Assembly: GCF_927312905.1 (NCBI RefSeq)
Contig: NZ_CAKMHQ010000078.1
Span: 1 to 51,385 of the forward strand
Length of the DNA stretch: 51,385 nucleotides
From: Candidatus Nitrotoga sp. 1052
Lineage (GTDB): Bacteria; Pseudomonadota; Gammaproteobacteria; Burkholderiales; Gallionellaceae
Reading direction: 5' to 3'
Positions 27,702-36,339 of this stretch are shown here, piece after piece; position 1 is the stretch's first letter, and the number at the start of each line of letters is the position of its first letter. The notes below the pieces were generated by a model. It did no database searches. It was not told the origin of the DNA and worked only from the letters and a program-made list of their open reading frames with translations. A program made the position numbers and the translations under genes.

Positions 27702-28124
27702 ATGGATCCTGAATCGCAGGATTCCGTTTCAGGTCGACAAATCGGGCTGTTTGGTTCACTGAAAACGCTGGCGGCCACATTGCTTGGGATAGGTTGCACG
27801 AGATTAGAGCTCCTTTCCAACGAAATAGAGGAACAACGGGTGTGGCTAAGCTCCATGCTGTTGTGGACTTTGATTACGCTGTTTTGTGCCGCTGTGGGTA
27901 TCGTGCTGGTTACGATATTTCTGGTAGTTGTTTTTTGGAATACCCACCGTTTGTTGTCCTTGCTTATATTGGCGTTCTTGTTTCTGCTGGGAGCGATATT
28001 TTCTTCGCGGGTAGCACTTGGCAAAGCTCGAGCTAAACCCAAACTGTTTTCGACCAGCCTTGCGGAGTTGTCCAAAGACCATGAGCTGTTAGCCCCCCGT
28101 CTATATGAACGCGGAACTGATTAG
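27702..28124 (+). CDS. YqjE/phage holin family membrane protein
   Basis: A 140-residue protein with two membrane helices (LLWTLITLFCAAVGIVLVTI and LLSLLILAFLFLLGAIF) after a LKTLAATLLGIGCTRLELLSNE-like amphipathic segment, the YqjE layout. ATG 27702 is preferred over the track's earlier frame, which overlaps the previous gene. It ends inside the following ORF (20-base overlap). The role is unknown beyond its constant link with YqjD-like proteins. Confidence 0.8.
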   Translation: MDPESQDSVSGRQIGLFGSLKTLAATLLGIGCTRLELLSNEIEEQRVWLSSMLLWTLITLFCAAVGIVLVTIFLVVVFWNTHRLLSLLILAFLFLLGAIFSSRVALGKARAKPKLFSTSLAELSKDHELLAPRLYERGTD

Positions 28125-28395
28125 ATTAGCAGAACGCAAAGCCTCGCTGGTGGCCAGAATAGGGCGTCAGCGCATAGAACTGGCACAGGCTTTGGTGCCT
28201 TGGCACGGACCTTTGGCGATAGTAGACAAAGGCTTGCTGGCGGTACGCTTTCTTAAATGTCATCCAGTATTGCTGGCGGGATTAGCAATGGTTTCAGTTG
28301 TACTACGCCCAAAGTTTTCGACTAGATGGTTCCAGCGTGGGTGGATGGTATGGAAAATGGCGCTTACAATAAGGCGTAGACTGTCTGGCGTGTGA
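28105..28395 (+). CDS. YqjK-like small protein
   Basis: A 96-residue basic protein with LIRLAERKASLVARIGRQR at the N-terminus and one hydrophobic stretch (HPVLLAGLAMVSVVL). Its length, position after the YqjE-like gene and overlap with it match YqjK. It completes the inferred yqjDEK-like membrane operon. Nothing more specific can be read. Confidence 0.7.
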   Translation: MNAELIRLAERKASLVARIGRQRIELAQALVPWHGPLAIVDKGLLAVRFLKCHPVLLAGLAMVSVVLRPKFSTRWFQRGWMVWKMALTIRRRLSGV

Positions 28396-28626
28396 GCAAA
28401 CACTCTTAGGATTCTGAGGAAAGCTCAAGAGCGGTTACGGTTTGGATCATTGATTCTTTGCTCGAATTCTATACGAACAGGACGGACGATACGACTTAAT
28501 TTGCAGTGCAGCACATCCATCTTCCATAGATGACGTTAGATTGTTTTAAATCAGCTTCGCTCAGCCAACTGCGGGAGACGCGGTTATTTTGCTAGAAAAT
28601 GAGTAATATTTATTATTCTGACTTCC

Positions 28627-31600
28627 ATGCGCAAACTCGCACTGAACCTCACCCACAAGCATAAGCGTCAACTGCTTTCGATTAGCAAAATCGCTGCTAT
28701 AGTTTTTCTCGTTTTTAGCGCGCTTCTTTTTTTTGTCGGACCACCAATCGTCAAATCATTTGTAGCCAAAAAAATTGGTGAGGAAATAGGACGCAAGGTG
28801 GATTTCGGCGCAGTCAATATTAACCCCTTTACGCTGTCAGCAACGATACGCAACATCGCCATCTACGAACCGGGTCAACAACAGGAAAAAACTCTCGCTA
28901 TAGATGAACTTTACGTGGATATCTCACTGGCTAGCGTTAGCCATTTTGCACCAGTATTCAATGAAATTCGAGTTACACAACCAGTCGTGCGCGCCATCCG
29001 CATAGGAGAAAATAATTTCAATTTTTCAGACATAGTCAACAAAATTCTCGCCAAACCAAAATCTGGCGATGCGCCCGCACGTTTCTCACTAAACAACATT
29101 CACATCCATCAAGGCCGCATTGACTACGATGACCGTGTGCTGAAATCACATCACACCATTTCCGAGTTAGATCTGTTTATTCCATTTATTTCAAACCTGC
29201 CACACGATGTCGAGATTTTTATTTCCCCAGCTTTTAGCGCAAAGGTAAACGGCACGCCGCTTGCAATTATGGCTAAATCAAAGCCGTTTGCTACGTCTCG
29301 TGATACTTCAGTGCAGATCAACCTCGACGGCCTGTCGTTGCCGATGTATGTGCCATTTGTGCCAGTGCAGCTAAATTTTAAATTGGTTTCCGCCTTGCTG
29401 GATACGCGCCTGAATGTCGATTTTCAACAAAGCGGCGCCACGCAAAGCATCGTCATAAGTGGTGATGCCAGCGTCCGTAAATTGCAGCTGCAGGAAAAAT
29501 CGGGAGTACCGTTGGTGCAATGGGACAAGCTATCGGTTGTGCTGGATCGCGTGGAGCCGTTTAACAATCTGGTGCGTTTGCGCGAAATAAAACTGGAAAG
29601 GCCGGATATGCAAGTGAAGCGGTTGCAGGATGGCTCGCTCAATCTTTTCCTTGCATTTGTGTTGCCCGCTACAGTTCAGAAAGACAATGCCAGCAACAGC
29701 GCAAGCACAACGCCAAGCAGCCAGCCTGCCACTGCCAAGTCCAAGCCATTTATCTTTTCGCTCGCCAGTGCCGAGATTATGAACGGGCGCATAAACTGGC
29801 AGGATGCCACTACCGACCCTGCGTTTGGGCCTGCCGCGCTGATGATCAAACGACTGGATGCAAGCCTGTCTAAATTCAGCACGGAAGGAAATACACCAGC
29901 AAATCTAAATGTTAAATTAGAAACCGATGCAGGTGAGATCTTGAGTCATCAGGGATCACTCATGCTCAACGGCAAATCTTTGCAAGGCGATCTGCAAATC
30001 ACGGCTCTGCAACCACAACACTTGCGGCCATACTTTGCCACAGTTTTTGCCGCCGGACTGGAAGATACGCTGCTGGATGCCAAATTACCTTATCAACTGA
30101 CTTGGCCGGAAACCGGCGTTAATCTGGTGCTCACCAATGCCAGTGCCCACCTGCGCAACCTGCAAGTGAAGCTGCCAAAAGAAAAGGACAGCAGCATCAC
30201 TGCCAAAGACGTCACGTTTGATGGCTTTCAGATTGACCTCGTCAAACAAATCGCTGTGCTAGATGGCATAGTCGTTAATGCTGCCAAACTAAAAATCAAG
30301 CGCAACACAAAAGGTGAAATCGATTTAATGGCGATGCTTGCAGGTAATCGCCGTGCAACAAAAGAAACCACGACTAACCTTGGCACAACTGCCAAACCCA
30401 ACGCTTGGGAGGCATCATTGAAGCAGCTGAAAGTCGAGCAGTCTGATATTCATTTCAGCGACTCAAAGGTGGCGCCCCAAAATGAGGGCAAGCCTGCAGT
30501 ACAGCAACTAAGTAACATAGACCTTTTGCTTGAAAATATTGCCTTGGTGACGGGAGCTGCCACTTCAACTCCCTCGCCCTTGAACCTTAAGCTTAGCCAC
30601 AATAAGCGGGGCAATTTGAATGCCAATGGCACCCTGACATTACGTCCGCTCGGCGTTAATCTTAAAATCGATAGCAAAAAGCTTGCTGTAACGGCATTCC
30701 AGCCTTATTTCGCAGATCAGATCAACGCCGTTTTTACCAATGGCAATCTAAGTACCAAGGGCAAGCTGATGGTGCAACTACATGAGCATCGACCGCTGCG
30801 CGCTAGCTATGTCGGCTCAATCAACTTGGCCGATATCCGGACTCTGGATAAAATCAGTGGCGATGATTTCCTGCGCTGGAAATCGTTGTACATCGGCAAT
30901 ATCAACACACAAATAAACACGCAGAAAAACCCGTTGGCAGTATCGCTTGGCAATATTGCGCTTTCTGACTTTTACGCACGGGTTATTGTCAATGCCGACG
31001 GGCATCTTAATCTACAGGATATCGCAACAAAAAATGGACAGGGACAATCCACTTCCACCAGCCTGACACAAACGGCGCCCTCGACAGACAATTCCTCGGA
31101 AGCTGCTGTTGTTGAATTACCTACACCAACCATTACTGCGTCAGCAAATTTGGCTGCGTCGAATGTATCTTCTGCCGTTGTCCCAGCGCAGACGGCAGGC
31201 GAAGCTCCAGCCATTAAAGATGCAAGTGTCAGACCATTGATACGCATTGGACAAATTACACTGCAAGGCGGCAATATCTATTTTTCCGACAATTTCATCA
31301 AGCCTAACTACAGTGCCAACCTGACTGCTCTGACCGGCTCGGTTTCAAAGGTTGCATCTGACGACCCCACACCAGCCGACCTCGTCATGAATGGAAAAAT
31401 TGACGATGATGCCGCATTGGAAATAATCGGCAAGATCAACCCGCTTGGCGCTCAATTATTTCTTGACTTGGCCGCCAAAGCTCATGGTATCGAGCTGACT
31501 CGTTTGACACCCTATGCGGCAAAATATGCGGGCTATCCAATCACTAAAGGCAAGCTGTCAGTAGATGTTAAATATCACATTGAGAATGGCCAGCTGAATG

Positions 31601-32424
31601 CCAAGAACAAAATATTTCTCGACCAGTTAACCTTCGGCGAAAAGGTGGACAGCCCTGATGCGCTCAAATTGCCAGTGTTACTTGCGGTCGCACTGCTGAA
31701 AAATAGCCGTGGGGAAATCGACATTAACCTGCCGATTTCTGGTTCGCTATCCGACCCAAAATTCAGCATCGGCGGCATCATTTTCAAGGTCTTCATTAAC
31801 CTTATAACCAAGGCCATTATCGCGCCGTTCTCGCTGCTGGCCTCTGCTTTTGGCGGCGGCGATGAACTGGCCTATGTGGAATTCGCCCCCGGTATAAGCA
31901 ACCTGACGCCGGAGACACAGAGCAAGCTCGCCACATTGGCCAAAGCGCTTAATGATCGCCCTGCGCTTAAACTAGAAATAATCGGCCGTGTCGATCCTGT
32001 CACCGATCGTGATGGCGCCCGTCGTGTCTATGTCACGCAAAAAATAAAGGCGCAAAAAATCCGCAGTCTGAAATCTGATGGAGCTTCCGTCAACATTGAG
32101 GAGGTGACTGTCAGTCCTGAGGAGTATCCAAAATACCTGGAGCAGGCCTACAAGGCGGAAAAGTTTTCAAAACCGCGCAATTTTATCGGCTTACTAAAAT
32201 CTCTGCCGCCGAAAGAAATGGAAAATTTGATGATCGTAAACGCACCGATCGGCGAAAATGAACAGAAGGCACTAGCTGAGCGCCGCGCATTATCGGTCAA
32301 GCGACATCTGGAAGAGCAGGGTAAAGTGGCGAACGAGCGAATGTTCCTAGTGGCACCCAAACTGACGGCAGAAGGCATCAAGGATCAGGGTAAGCATAGC
32401 CGTGTCGATTTCACGTTGAAGTGA
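28627..32424 (+). CDS. DUF748 (AsmA-like) protein with OmpA-like C-terminus
   Basis: A 1265-residue envelope protein. An N-terminal membrane anchor lies at about residues 17-40 (ISKIAAIVFLVFSALLFF), followed by GEEIGRKVDFGAVNINPFTL, which opens the DUF748/AsmA-type beta-rich repeats. Low-complexity Thr/Ser/Ala linkers sit near 355-375 and 805-860. Around 1005-1060 the DUF748 core LPVLLAVALLKNSRGEIDINLPISG is clear. The end has OmpA-like features (VEFAPGISNLTPETQSKLATLAKAL) with RVDPVTDRDGAR. AsmA-like proteins are proposed to move phospholipid or stabilise the envelope; for this one the function is inference. IS debris begins directly after its stop. Confidence 0.85.
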   Translation: MRKLALNLTHKHKRQLLSISKIAAIVFLVFSALLFFVGPPIVKSFVAKKIGEEIGRKVDFGAVNINPFTLSATIRNIAIYEPGQQQEKTLAIDELYVDISLASVSHFAPVFNEIRVTQPVVRAIRIGENNFNFSDIVNKILAKPKSGDAPARFSLNNIHIHQGRIDYDDRVLKSHHTISELDLFIPFISNLPHDVEIFISPAFSAKVNGTPLAIMAKSKPFATSRDTSVQINLDGLSLPMYVPFVPVQLNFKLVSALLDTRLNVDFQQSGATQSIVISGDASVRKLQLQEKSGVPLVQWDKLSVVLDRVEPFNNLVRLREIKLERPDMQVKRLQDGSLNLFLAFVLPATVQKDNASNSASTTPSSQPATAKSKPFIFSLASAEIMNGRINWQDATTDPAFGPAALMIKRLDASLSKFSTEGNTPANLNVKLETDAGEILSHQGSLMLNGKSLQGDLQITALQPQHLRPYFATVFAAGLEDTLLDAKLPYQLTWPETGVNLVLTNASAHLRNLQVKLPKEKDSSITAKDVTFDGFQIDLVKQIAVLDGIVVNAAKLKIKRNTKGEIDLMAMLAGNRRATKETTTNLGTTAKPNAWEASLKQLKVEQSDIHFSDSKVAPQNEGKPAVQQLSNIDLLLENIALVTGAATSTPSPLNLKLSHNKRGNLNANGTLTLRPLGVNLKIDSKKLAVTAFQPYFADQINAVFTNGNLSTKGKLMVQLHEHRPLRASYVGSINLADIRTLDKISGDDFLRWKSLYIGNINTQINTQKNPLAVSLGNIALSDFYARVIVNADGHLNLQDIATKNGQGQSTSTSLTQTAPSTDNSSEAAVVELPTPTITASANLAASNVSSAVVPAQTAGEAPAIKDASVRPLIRIGQITLQGGNIYFSDNFIKPNYSANLTALTGSVSKVASDDPTPADLVMNGKIDDDAALEIIGKINPLGAQLFLDLAAKAHGIELTRLTPYAAKYAGYPITKGKLSVDVKYHIENGQLNAKNKIFLDQLTFGEKVDSPDALKLPVLLAVALLKNSRGEIDINLPISGSLSDPKFSIGGIIFKVFINLITKAIIAPFSLLASAFGGGDELAYVEFAPGISNLTPETQSKLATLAKALNDRPALKLEIIGRVDPVTDRDGARRVYVTQKIKAQKIRSLKSDGASVNIEEVTVSPEEYPKYLEQAYKAEKFSKPRNFIGLLKSLPPKEMENLMIVNAPIGENEQKALAERRALSVKRHLEEQGKVANERMFLVAPKLTAEGIKDQGKHSRVDFTLK

Positions 32425-32576
32425 TATGTAAGTCTGGCCATAATGCCGGGCGGATTCAAGTGCTGGCTGCGGCCGGGATGACGGACAAGGACATAGCGCA
32501 GAAGCTTGACCTTGGTCGCCGAGTTGCAGCGCGCTGGCGGGCGCGCTTTCTCGCCGCTGGTGTCGATGGACAAGAT
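32425..32576 (+). pseudogene. IS630-type transposase N-terminal fragment
   Basis: Plus-strand codons read GRIQVLAAAGMTDKDIAQKL and then GRRVAARWRARFLAAGVDG, the helix-turn-helix start of IS630-family transposases. It stops matching after DG, where such proteins continue with KDAPRPGR. It starts right after the DUF748 stop and runs into unrelated IS sequence at about 32577. Confidence 0.6.
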
Positions 32577-32655
32577 GCGACGCGTGCAATCTCCTTTGAA
32601 ATAGTGCTGGGAGAGCGTTTCAAGAATCGACCAATTTCCCTAAGTTTACTTTCTT
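32577..32655 (-). pseudogene. IS30-type transposase helix-turn-helix scrap
   Basis: The minus strand reads KLREIGRFLKRSPSTISKEI followed by AR, the N-terminal helix-turn-helix of IS30-family transposases. Only about 25 codons survive, wedged between an IS630 scrap and an IS3 scrap on the other strand. Confidence 0.5.
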
Positions 32656-32927
32656 CTCGTCCCGGGCGTGAGCAGACACCCACCAATAAACTCACCGCAC
32701 GGGAGCGCGAACACCTGCTGAACGTCGTCAATTCGGATGAATTCGGCAGCCTGCCGCCCAGTCAGATTGTGCCGATACTGGCTGATCGTGGATAATTTAT
32801 CGATTAGCAATCAATAACTTATATCGTAATTGTGGATGAAAATCAGCTCTGGCATCGCGGTGCCGAACGCCCTGCGCAACAGCAACGCCAGCCGCGTGCG
32901 CTCTTTGCTACCGCACCAAACGAGTAA
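32643..32927 (+). pseudogene. IS3-family transposase (orfB) remnant
   Basis: Two pieces of an IS3-type orfB are visible on the plus strand. The first (to 32795) reads LLSSRPGREQTPTNKLTARE and EHLLNVVNSDEFGSLPPSQI. After a frame break, 32842-32927 reads DENQLWHRGAERPAQQQRQP and RALFATAPNE before a TAA. The catalytic DDE domain is missing. Confidence 0.6.
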
Positions 32928-32931
32928 GGTT

Positions 32932-32961
32932 AGATTGTGATCGCGAAGCGAGCCACAATCT
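32932..32961. repeat. extended imperfect palindrome
   Basis: AGATTGTG (32932-32939) and CACAATCT (32954-32961) are perfect arms. Inside them TCGC and GCGA close a GAA loop, so the 30 bases form one nearly continuous hairpin. It lies between the IS3 scrap and the VF530 gene and could be a terminator for that minus-strand gene or a REP-like unit. Confidence 0.45.
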
Positions 32962-33026
32962 GAACCGTTTGTTGTACAACCCTCACTTCCTGTCAACAGC
33001 TGCCCGTTAAGCCTGAAGAATCATAT

Positions 33027-33263
33027 TTAAACAATGACTCGAACTTGTTGTAAATATAATTGCTCCACTTTTTTTCGAGCCCATGGCGTTCTGCGTAAAA
33101 ATTTCAAGCTGGATTTTATGCTTGGATCGTGAGTGAAACATCGCACTGGCACAGCGGCGCCCATAGCTTCCCATCCCATGTTCTCGGATAGTTGTGTAAT
33201 GATAGTTTCCAAGGTGATACCGTCCAAACTGGGAGTCTTTACTGTTTTTTTATTTGCATCCAT
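33027..33263 (-). CDS. VF530-family (DUF2132) small DNA-binding-like protein
   Basis: A 78-residue protein. LDGITLETIITQLSENMGWE, then RCFTHDPSIKSSLKFLRRTP with WARKKVEQLYL are diagnostic of the VF530 family, whose structure resembles SAP-like/DNA-binding helical folds; no function is established. ATG 33263 is used; a GTG at 33269 in frame is an alternative. It is divergent from the pseudouridine synthase-like gene across about 70 bases. Confidence 0.85.
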   Translation of the reverse strand: MDANKKTVKTPSLDGITLETIITQLSENMGWEAMGAAVPVRCFTHDPSIKSSLKFLRRTPWARKKVEQLYLQQVRVIV

Positions 33264-33335
33264 ATTCACATTTTACATGTGATAGCTGGACTTGAGCATT
33301 TACAATGGTATTCCTTTTTTCAGTATGTACTTGTC

Positions 33336-34055
33336 ATGACAGACCCAGTTCGTCTCTCAAAACGCCTTGTTGAATTAATCTCCTGCTCACGCCGGGAGGC
33401 CGAACTTTATATTGTAGGTGGTTGGGTTATGGTCGATGGACAAGTTGTGGACAAACCGCAGTTCATGGTGTCGCAGCCGGAGAAAATCGAGCTCCACCCC
33501 GAAGCTAGTCTCGTTCCGGTTGCGCCAGTGACCATTTTGTTTCACCAACCGCCTGTCGCAGGCATGGATGCCAACTCAGCACAGCAACTTATTTGCGCCG
33601 ATACGCGGGCGGTTGACGACCTATCCGGCATTCACATCAGCAAACAACACTTTGCTCGACTGCAGCAAGGCACACCGTTAGAGAAGAATGCTAGCGGCCT
33701 GTTAGTATTTACCCAGGATTTTCGAGTGGCACGCAAGCTGTTCGATGATGCAGCCACGATTGAGCAAGAATATATTGTGGAGATCGCTGGTGAACTGCCC
33801 CCCGATGGGCTCAAGAAACTCAACCACGGACTCAGTTTTAATGGTCGGGCACTGCTCCCGATCAAGGTCAGCTGGCAAAACGAAACACGGCTGCGCTTTG
33901 CCCTCAAAGGGGCGCAATCTGGCCAGATCGTACATATGTGTAAAAGTGTCGGGCTACAGGTGCTGGCCATGAAACGGATCCGGATCGGGCGAATTTCGAT
34001 GGCCAAATTGCAGCCCGGGCTATGGCGTTATTTGATGCCGTATGAGCGGTTTTAA
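33336..34055 (+). CDS. RsuA/RluB-family pseudouridine synthase homologue with altered catalytic residue
   Basis: A 239-residue protein. The N-terminal S4 RNA-binding domain (RLSKRLVELISCSRREAELY, GGWVMVDGQ) is followed by a pseudouridine synthase fold of the RsuA/RluB/E/F type (QEYIVEIAGELPPDGLKKL, LRFALKGAQSGQIVHMCKS). The catalytic motif, normally RLDxxTxGLLLLT, reads PLEKNASGLLVFT: the essential Asp is Glu116 (GAG at 33681-33683) and the preceding Arg is lost. The HKPxG-like segment is also changed (FHQPPVAGMD). It may bind RNA without isomerising it. ATG 33336 is chosen to match the S4 start. Confidence 0.8.
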   Translation: MTDPVRLSKRLVELISCSRREAELYIVGGWVMVDGQVVDKPQFMVSQPEKIELHPEASLVPVAPVTILFHQPPVAGMDANSAQQLICADTRAVDDLSGIHISKQHFARLQQGTPLEKNASGLLVFTQDFRVARKLFDDAATIEQEYIVEIAGELPPDGLKKLNHGLSFNGRALLPIKVSWQNETRLRFALKGAQSGQIVHMCKSVGLQVLAMKRIRIGRISMAKLQPGLWRYLMPYERF

Positions 34056-34196
34056 CCCTGAATGTTGCAACAGCTGGCGTTTATTCTGTACGACTGATCC
34101 GATCAGAATGTCTGGTGTGGCTGTCTGGAGAATTGATCCACCTCCACAACCACTCAGCACTGTGGCGTATTTCGCGGCCTTTCACTTATACAAAGG

Positions 34197-34736
34197 CTAG
34201 ACAACATCGACACTGGCGGCCGACCAAAGAGGCTGGCCAGTCGCTTCGAGATAGGTGAGGTAAGCCCGCAGGTCAAATTCCAGCTGATGATAATCTGGCT
34301 CCATATGCCGGCACAGTTGATAAAAGGCTTTGTTGTGCTCGCGTTCCTTGATGTGCGCAAGTTCGTGAACAACGATCATGCGCAAAAATTCAAGCGGCAT
34401 CTCCTTGAACAATTCCGCTATGCGGATCTCACGCTTGGCCCTAAGTTTTGTGCCCTGTATTCGCGAAATGCTGGTGTGCGTGCCCAGTGCATGCTGAATG
34501 ACATGCAGTTTGCCGTCGAACGCCACCTTGCTCAGCTGCCCGGCGTTGCGTAGATACTTGCCTTTGGCTTCCAGCACATAGTCATAGAGCGCCTTGTCAG
34601 AACGCACTGCGTGCGCATGCGGATACTTCTGCAGCAGCATGTTGGACAGCAGGTCTTGTTCGATAAGCCGCTGCACTTGCTCAGCCAGTGCTATAGGGTA
34701 GCCGGCAAGGTAACTTGGCGTAGATTTTGCGTGCAT
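34197..34736 (-). CDS. YgjP-like (M48/DUF45) metallopeptidase
   Basis: A 179-residue putative zinc peptidase. The motif VVHELAHIKEREHNKAFYQL holds HELAH and a third His nearby, exactly as in YgjP/SprT-like DUF45 proteins; HMEPDY follows. The substrate is unknown. It is not closely linked to its neighbours; the FMN reductase gene ends 66 bases upstream of its start on the same strand. Confidence 0.85.
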   Translation of the reverse strand: MHAKSTPSYLAGYPIALAEQVQRLIEQDLLSNMLLQKYPHAHAVRSDKALYDYVLEAKGKYLRNAGQLSKVAFDGKLHVIQHALGTHTSISRIQGTKLRAKREIRIAELFKEMPLEFLRMIVVHELAHIKEREHNKAFYQLCRHMEPDYHQLEFDLRAYLTYLEATGQPLWSAASVDVV

Positions 34737-34801
34737 AGCGGCATGTCACGATATGGCAGATGGAGAGATTTTAGCGATATTCGTCCGTCTTTTTAACCGT
34801 G

Positions 34802-35353
34802 TCAGACAGCGTGCTTTTTTACCCACGCGACATAGTGGTCCATCCAGTTCTGGAGAAATTTTTTGCTGGCTGTACCGATGTCGCCGGCCTCGTCAAACAA
34901 TCCATCCTTTACATGGGTAAATGCTTCGGGCTGTCCAAGCGTTGGCATATCCAAAGTTGCCAGAATGTTGCGCAAATGTTGTTGTGCCATGGCCGTGCCG
35001 TTGGCTCCGGGAGAAGCGCCCAACACACCAGCGGGTTTGCCCGCCCAAGCGCTTTGGCCATAGGGACGCGAAGCGTGGTCGATTGCATTCTTGAGCACTC
35101 CAGAGATAGAGCGGTTGTATTCGGGTGTTACAAACAGAATGCCTTGCGCCGCCGCAATTTCGCCTTTCAGCCGCTTGACGGACTGGGCCTGGTTCGCGTC
35201 GTCGTCCTGGTTGTAAAGCGGCAAGTCGCCGATTTGCAATTCTTTGAATGAGAAATCCGGTGGCGCCAATTTTACAATGGCGTTAGCTAGCTTGCGGTTG
35301 AATGAATCCTTACGAAGGCTACCAACGATAACGGCAATTTGGTATTGGTTCAT
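34802..35353 (-). CDS. NADPH-dependent FMN reductase (ChrR/YieF-type)
   Basis: A 183-residue flavodoxin-like reductase. IAVIVGSLRKDSFNRKLANA binds the FMN phosphate; FVTPEYNRSISGVLKNAIDH is the family signature, with PAGVLGASPGANGTAMAQQH in the middle. Family members reduce quinones, chromate or azo dyes; the physiological substrate is not readable. TTTAAAAGGAG upstream of ATG 35353 is a good ribosome site. A MITE (35389-35520) fills almost the whole upstream region, so its promoter may lie in or be disrupted by that element. Confidence 0.9.
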   Translation of the reverse strand: MNQYQIAVIVGSLRKDSFNRKLANAIVKLAPPDFSFKELQIGDLPLYNQDDDANQAQSVKRLKGEIAAAQGILFVTPEYNRSISGVLKNAIDHASRPYGQSAWAGKPAGVLGASPGANGTAMAQQHLRNILATLDMPTLGQPEAFTHVKDGLFDEAGDIGTASKKFLQNWMDHYVAWVKKHAV

Positions 35354-35388
35354 GATGATCTCCTTTTAAATGATACAGATGAACTTAA

Positions 35389-35520
35389 GGGCGCCTCTAA
35401 AAATTTAAGTTTCTAGGTAAACAAGACACGAGTAAAAAATTTGAGCGCTGCGTATAGTTGATATGTAAGCGATAATTTTTTTGAGTAACGCCGTATTGTG
35501 ACGAAAATTGTATTTTTAGA
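35389..35520. mobile_element. MITE-like element, copy A
   Basis: Starts with GGGCGCCTCTAAAAATT and ends near TATTTTTAGA; the outer few bases of the right inverted repeat are lost. Its interior (CGAGTAA...TTTGAGCG, TTGATATGTAAGCGATAA, GAGTAACGCCGTATTGTGAC) matches copy B (48646-48786) read on the opposite strand nearly base for base. It carries no ORF. It lies 10 bases from the dienelactone hydrolase stop and 35 bases before the FMN reductase start. Confidence 0.85.
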
Positions 35521-35529
35521 TCGGTTCTC

Positions 35530-36339
35530 TCAGTTTCGCTTAGTATTATCTCCATCATGAAACGCATCGGCCAGAAATGCCATGCCCTCATCCCACGAAG
35601 CTTTGTCTGCTGCAGCGTTATAGGCCAACGGCAGTTTGAACTCTTGACCATATTTATCTGCGTCCGGATTGGTGAAGCTGTGCTTGGCGCCGGGATAAGT
35701 CACCGCTTTGTAAGTCACGCCCGCCTTCTCCATCTCCATCTTGAAGGCGGCGACCTGCGTAGCGGGAATCATCGGGTCGTCTTCGCCAGTGAAGGACGCG
35801 ATTCGCGCCTTGACCTTGCCCGCCGCTGCCGGAGATTCTGTTCCCAGGCCACCGTGGAAGCTTATCACCGCCTTAAGAGGTTCACCGATGCGCGCCATGT
35901 TCAATACTACCGAACCACCAAAACAATAGCCGATGGCCGCGATGCGGTTTGAATCCACGGTCTTTTCCTTGCTGATCAGACTGTATGCGCTATCGAATCG
36001 GGCCTTGGCGAGGTCAGTGTTCTTTGCCACCTCGCTGGCAAACTTGCCTGCATCGTCCGGATGATGCGCCTGTTTGCCGTCGCCATACATATCAACTGCC
36101 AGCGCGGTGTAGCCACGTTCCGCCAACATACGAGCGCGTTTGCGCGCATATTCGTTGTGCCCCCACCATTCATGCACTACCAGAATGCCTGGACGCTTGC
36201 CTTTTATGGCATCGTCGTAAGCGATATAACCCTTGAGAATGGTACCGTTGGCGCTATAGGTCACTTCCTTACCTTGCACGGTAGCGTAAGACGCAGAAGT
36301 TGCAAACATCAGGCCCGCGAACAACAGAAATTTATTCAT
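35530..36339 (-). CDS. exported dienelactone hydrolase family protein
   Basis: A 269-residue alpha/beta hydrolase with a signal peptide (MNKFLLFAGLMFATSASYA). The catalytic triad fits DLH: nucleophile Cys in AAIGYCFGGSVVLNM, Asp in SFTGEDDPMIP and His in YPGAKHSFTNPDADKYG. VVHEWWGHNEYARKRA is the oxyanion-side motif. The substrate is unknown; the periplasmic location is inferred. ATG 36339 follows GGAGAGAAT; a longer frame to 36423 lacks a site. It probably shares a transcript with the FMN reductase downstream. Confidence 0.9.
   Translation of the reverse strand: MNKFLLFAGLMFATSASYATVQGKEVTYSANGTILKGYIAYDDAIKGKRPGILVVHEWWGHNEYARKRARMLAERGYTALAVDMYGDGKQAHHPDDAGKFASEVAKNTDLAKARFDSAYSLISKEKTVDSNRIAAIGYCFGGSVVLNMARIGEPLKAVISFHGGLGTESPAAAGKVKARIASFTGEDDPMIPATQVAAFKMEMEKAGVTYKAVTYPGAKHSFTNPDADKYGQEFKLPLAYNAAADKASWDEGMAFLADAFHDGDNTKRN

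Noticed and set aside
32347-32589. Minus-strand ORFs across the end of the DUF748 gene
   Set aside because: Shadow frames over coding and IS sequence, without motifs.
32456-32731. 91-residue minus-strand ORF as a full IS30 gene
   Set aside because: Only about 25 codons match an IS30 helix-turn-helix; the rest is the shadow of IS630 and IS3 fragments on the other strand.
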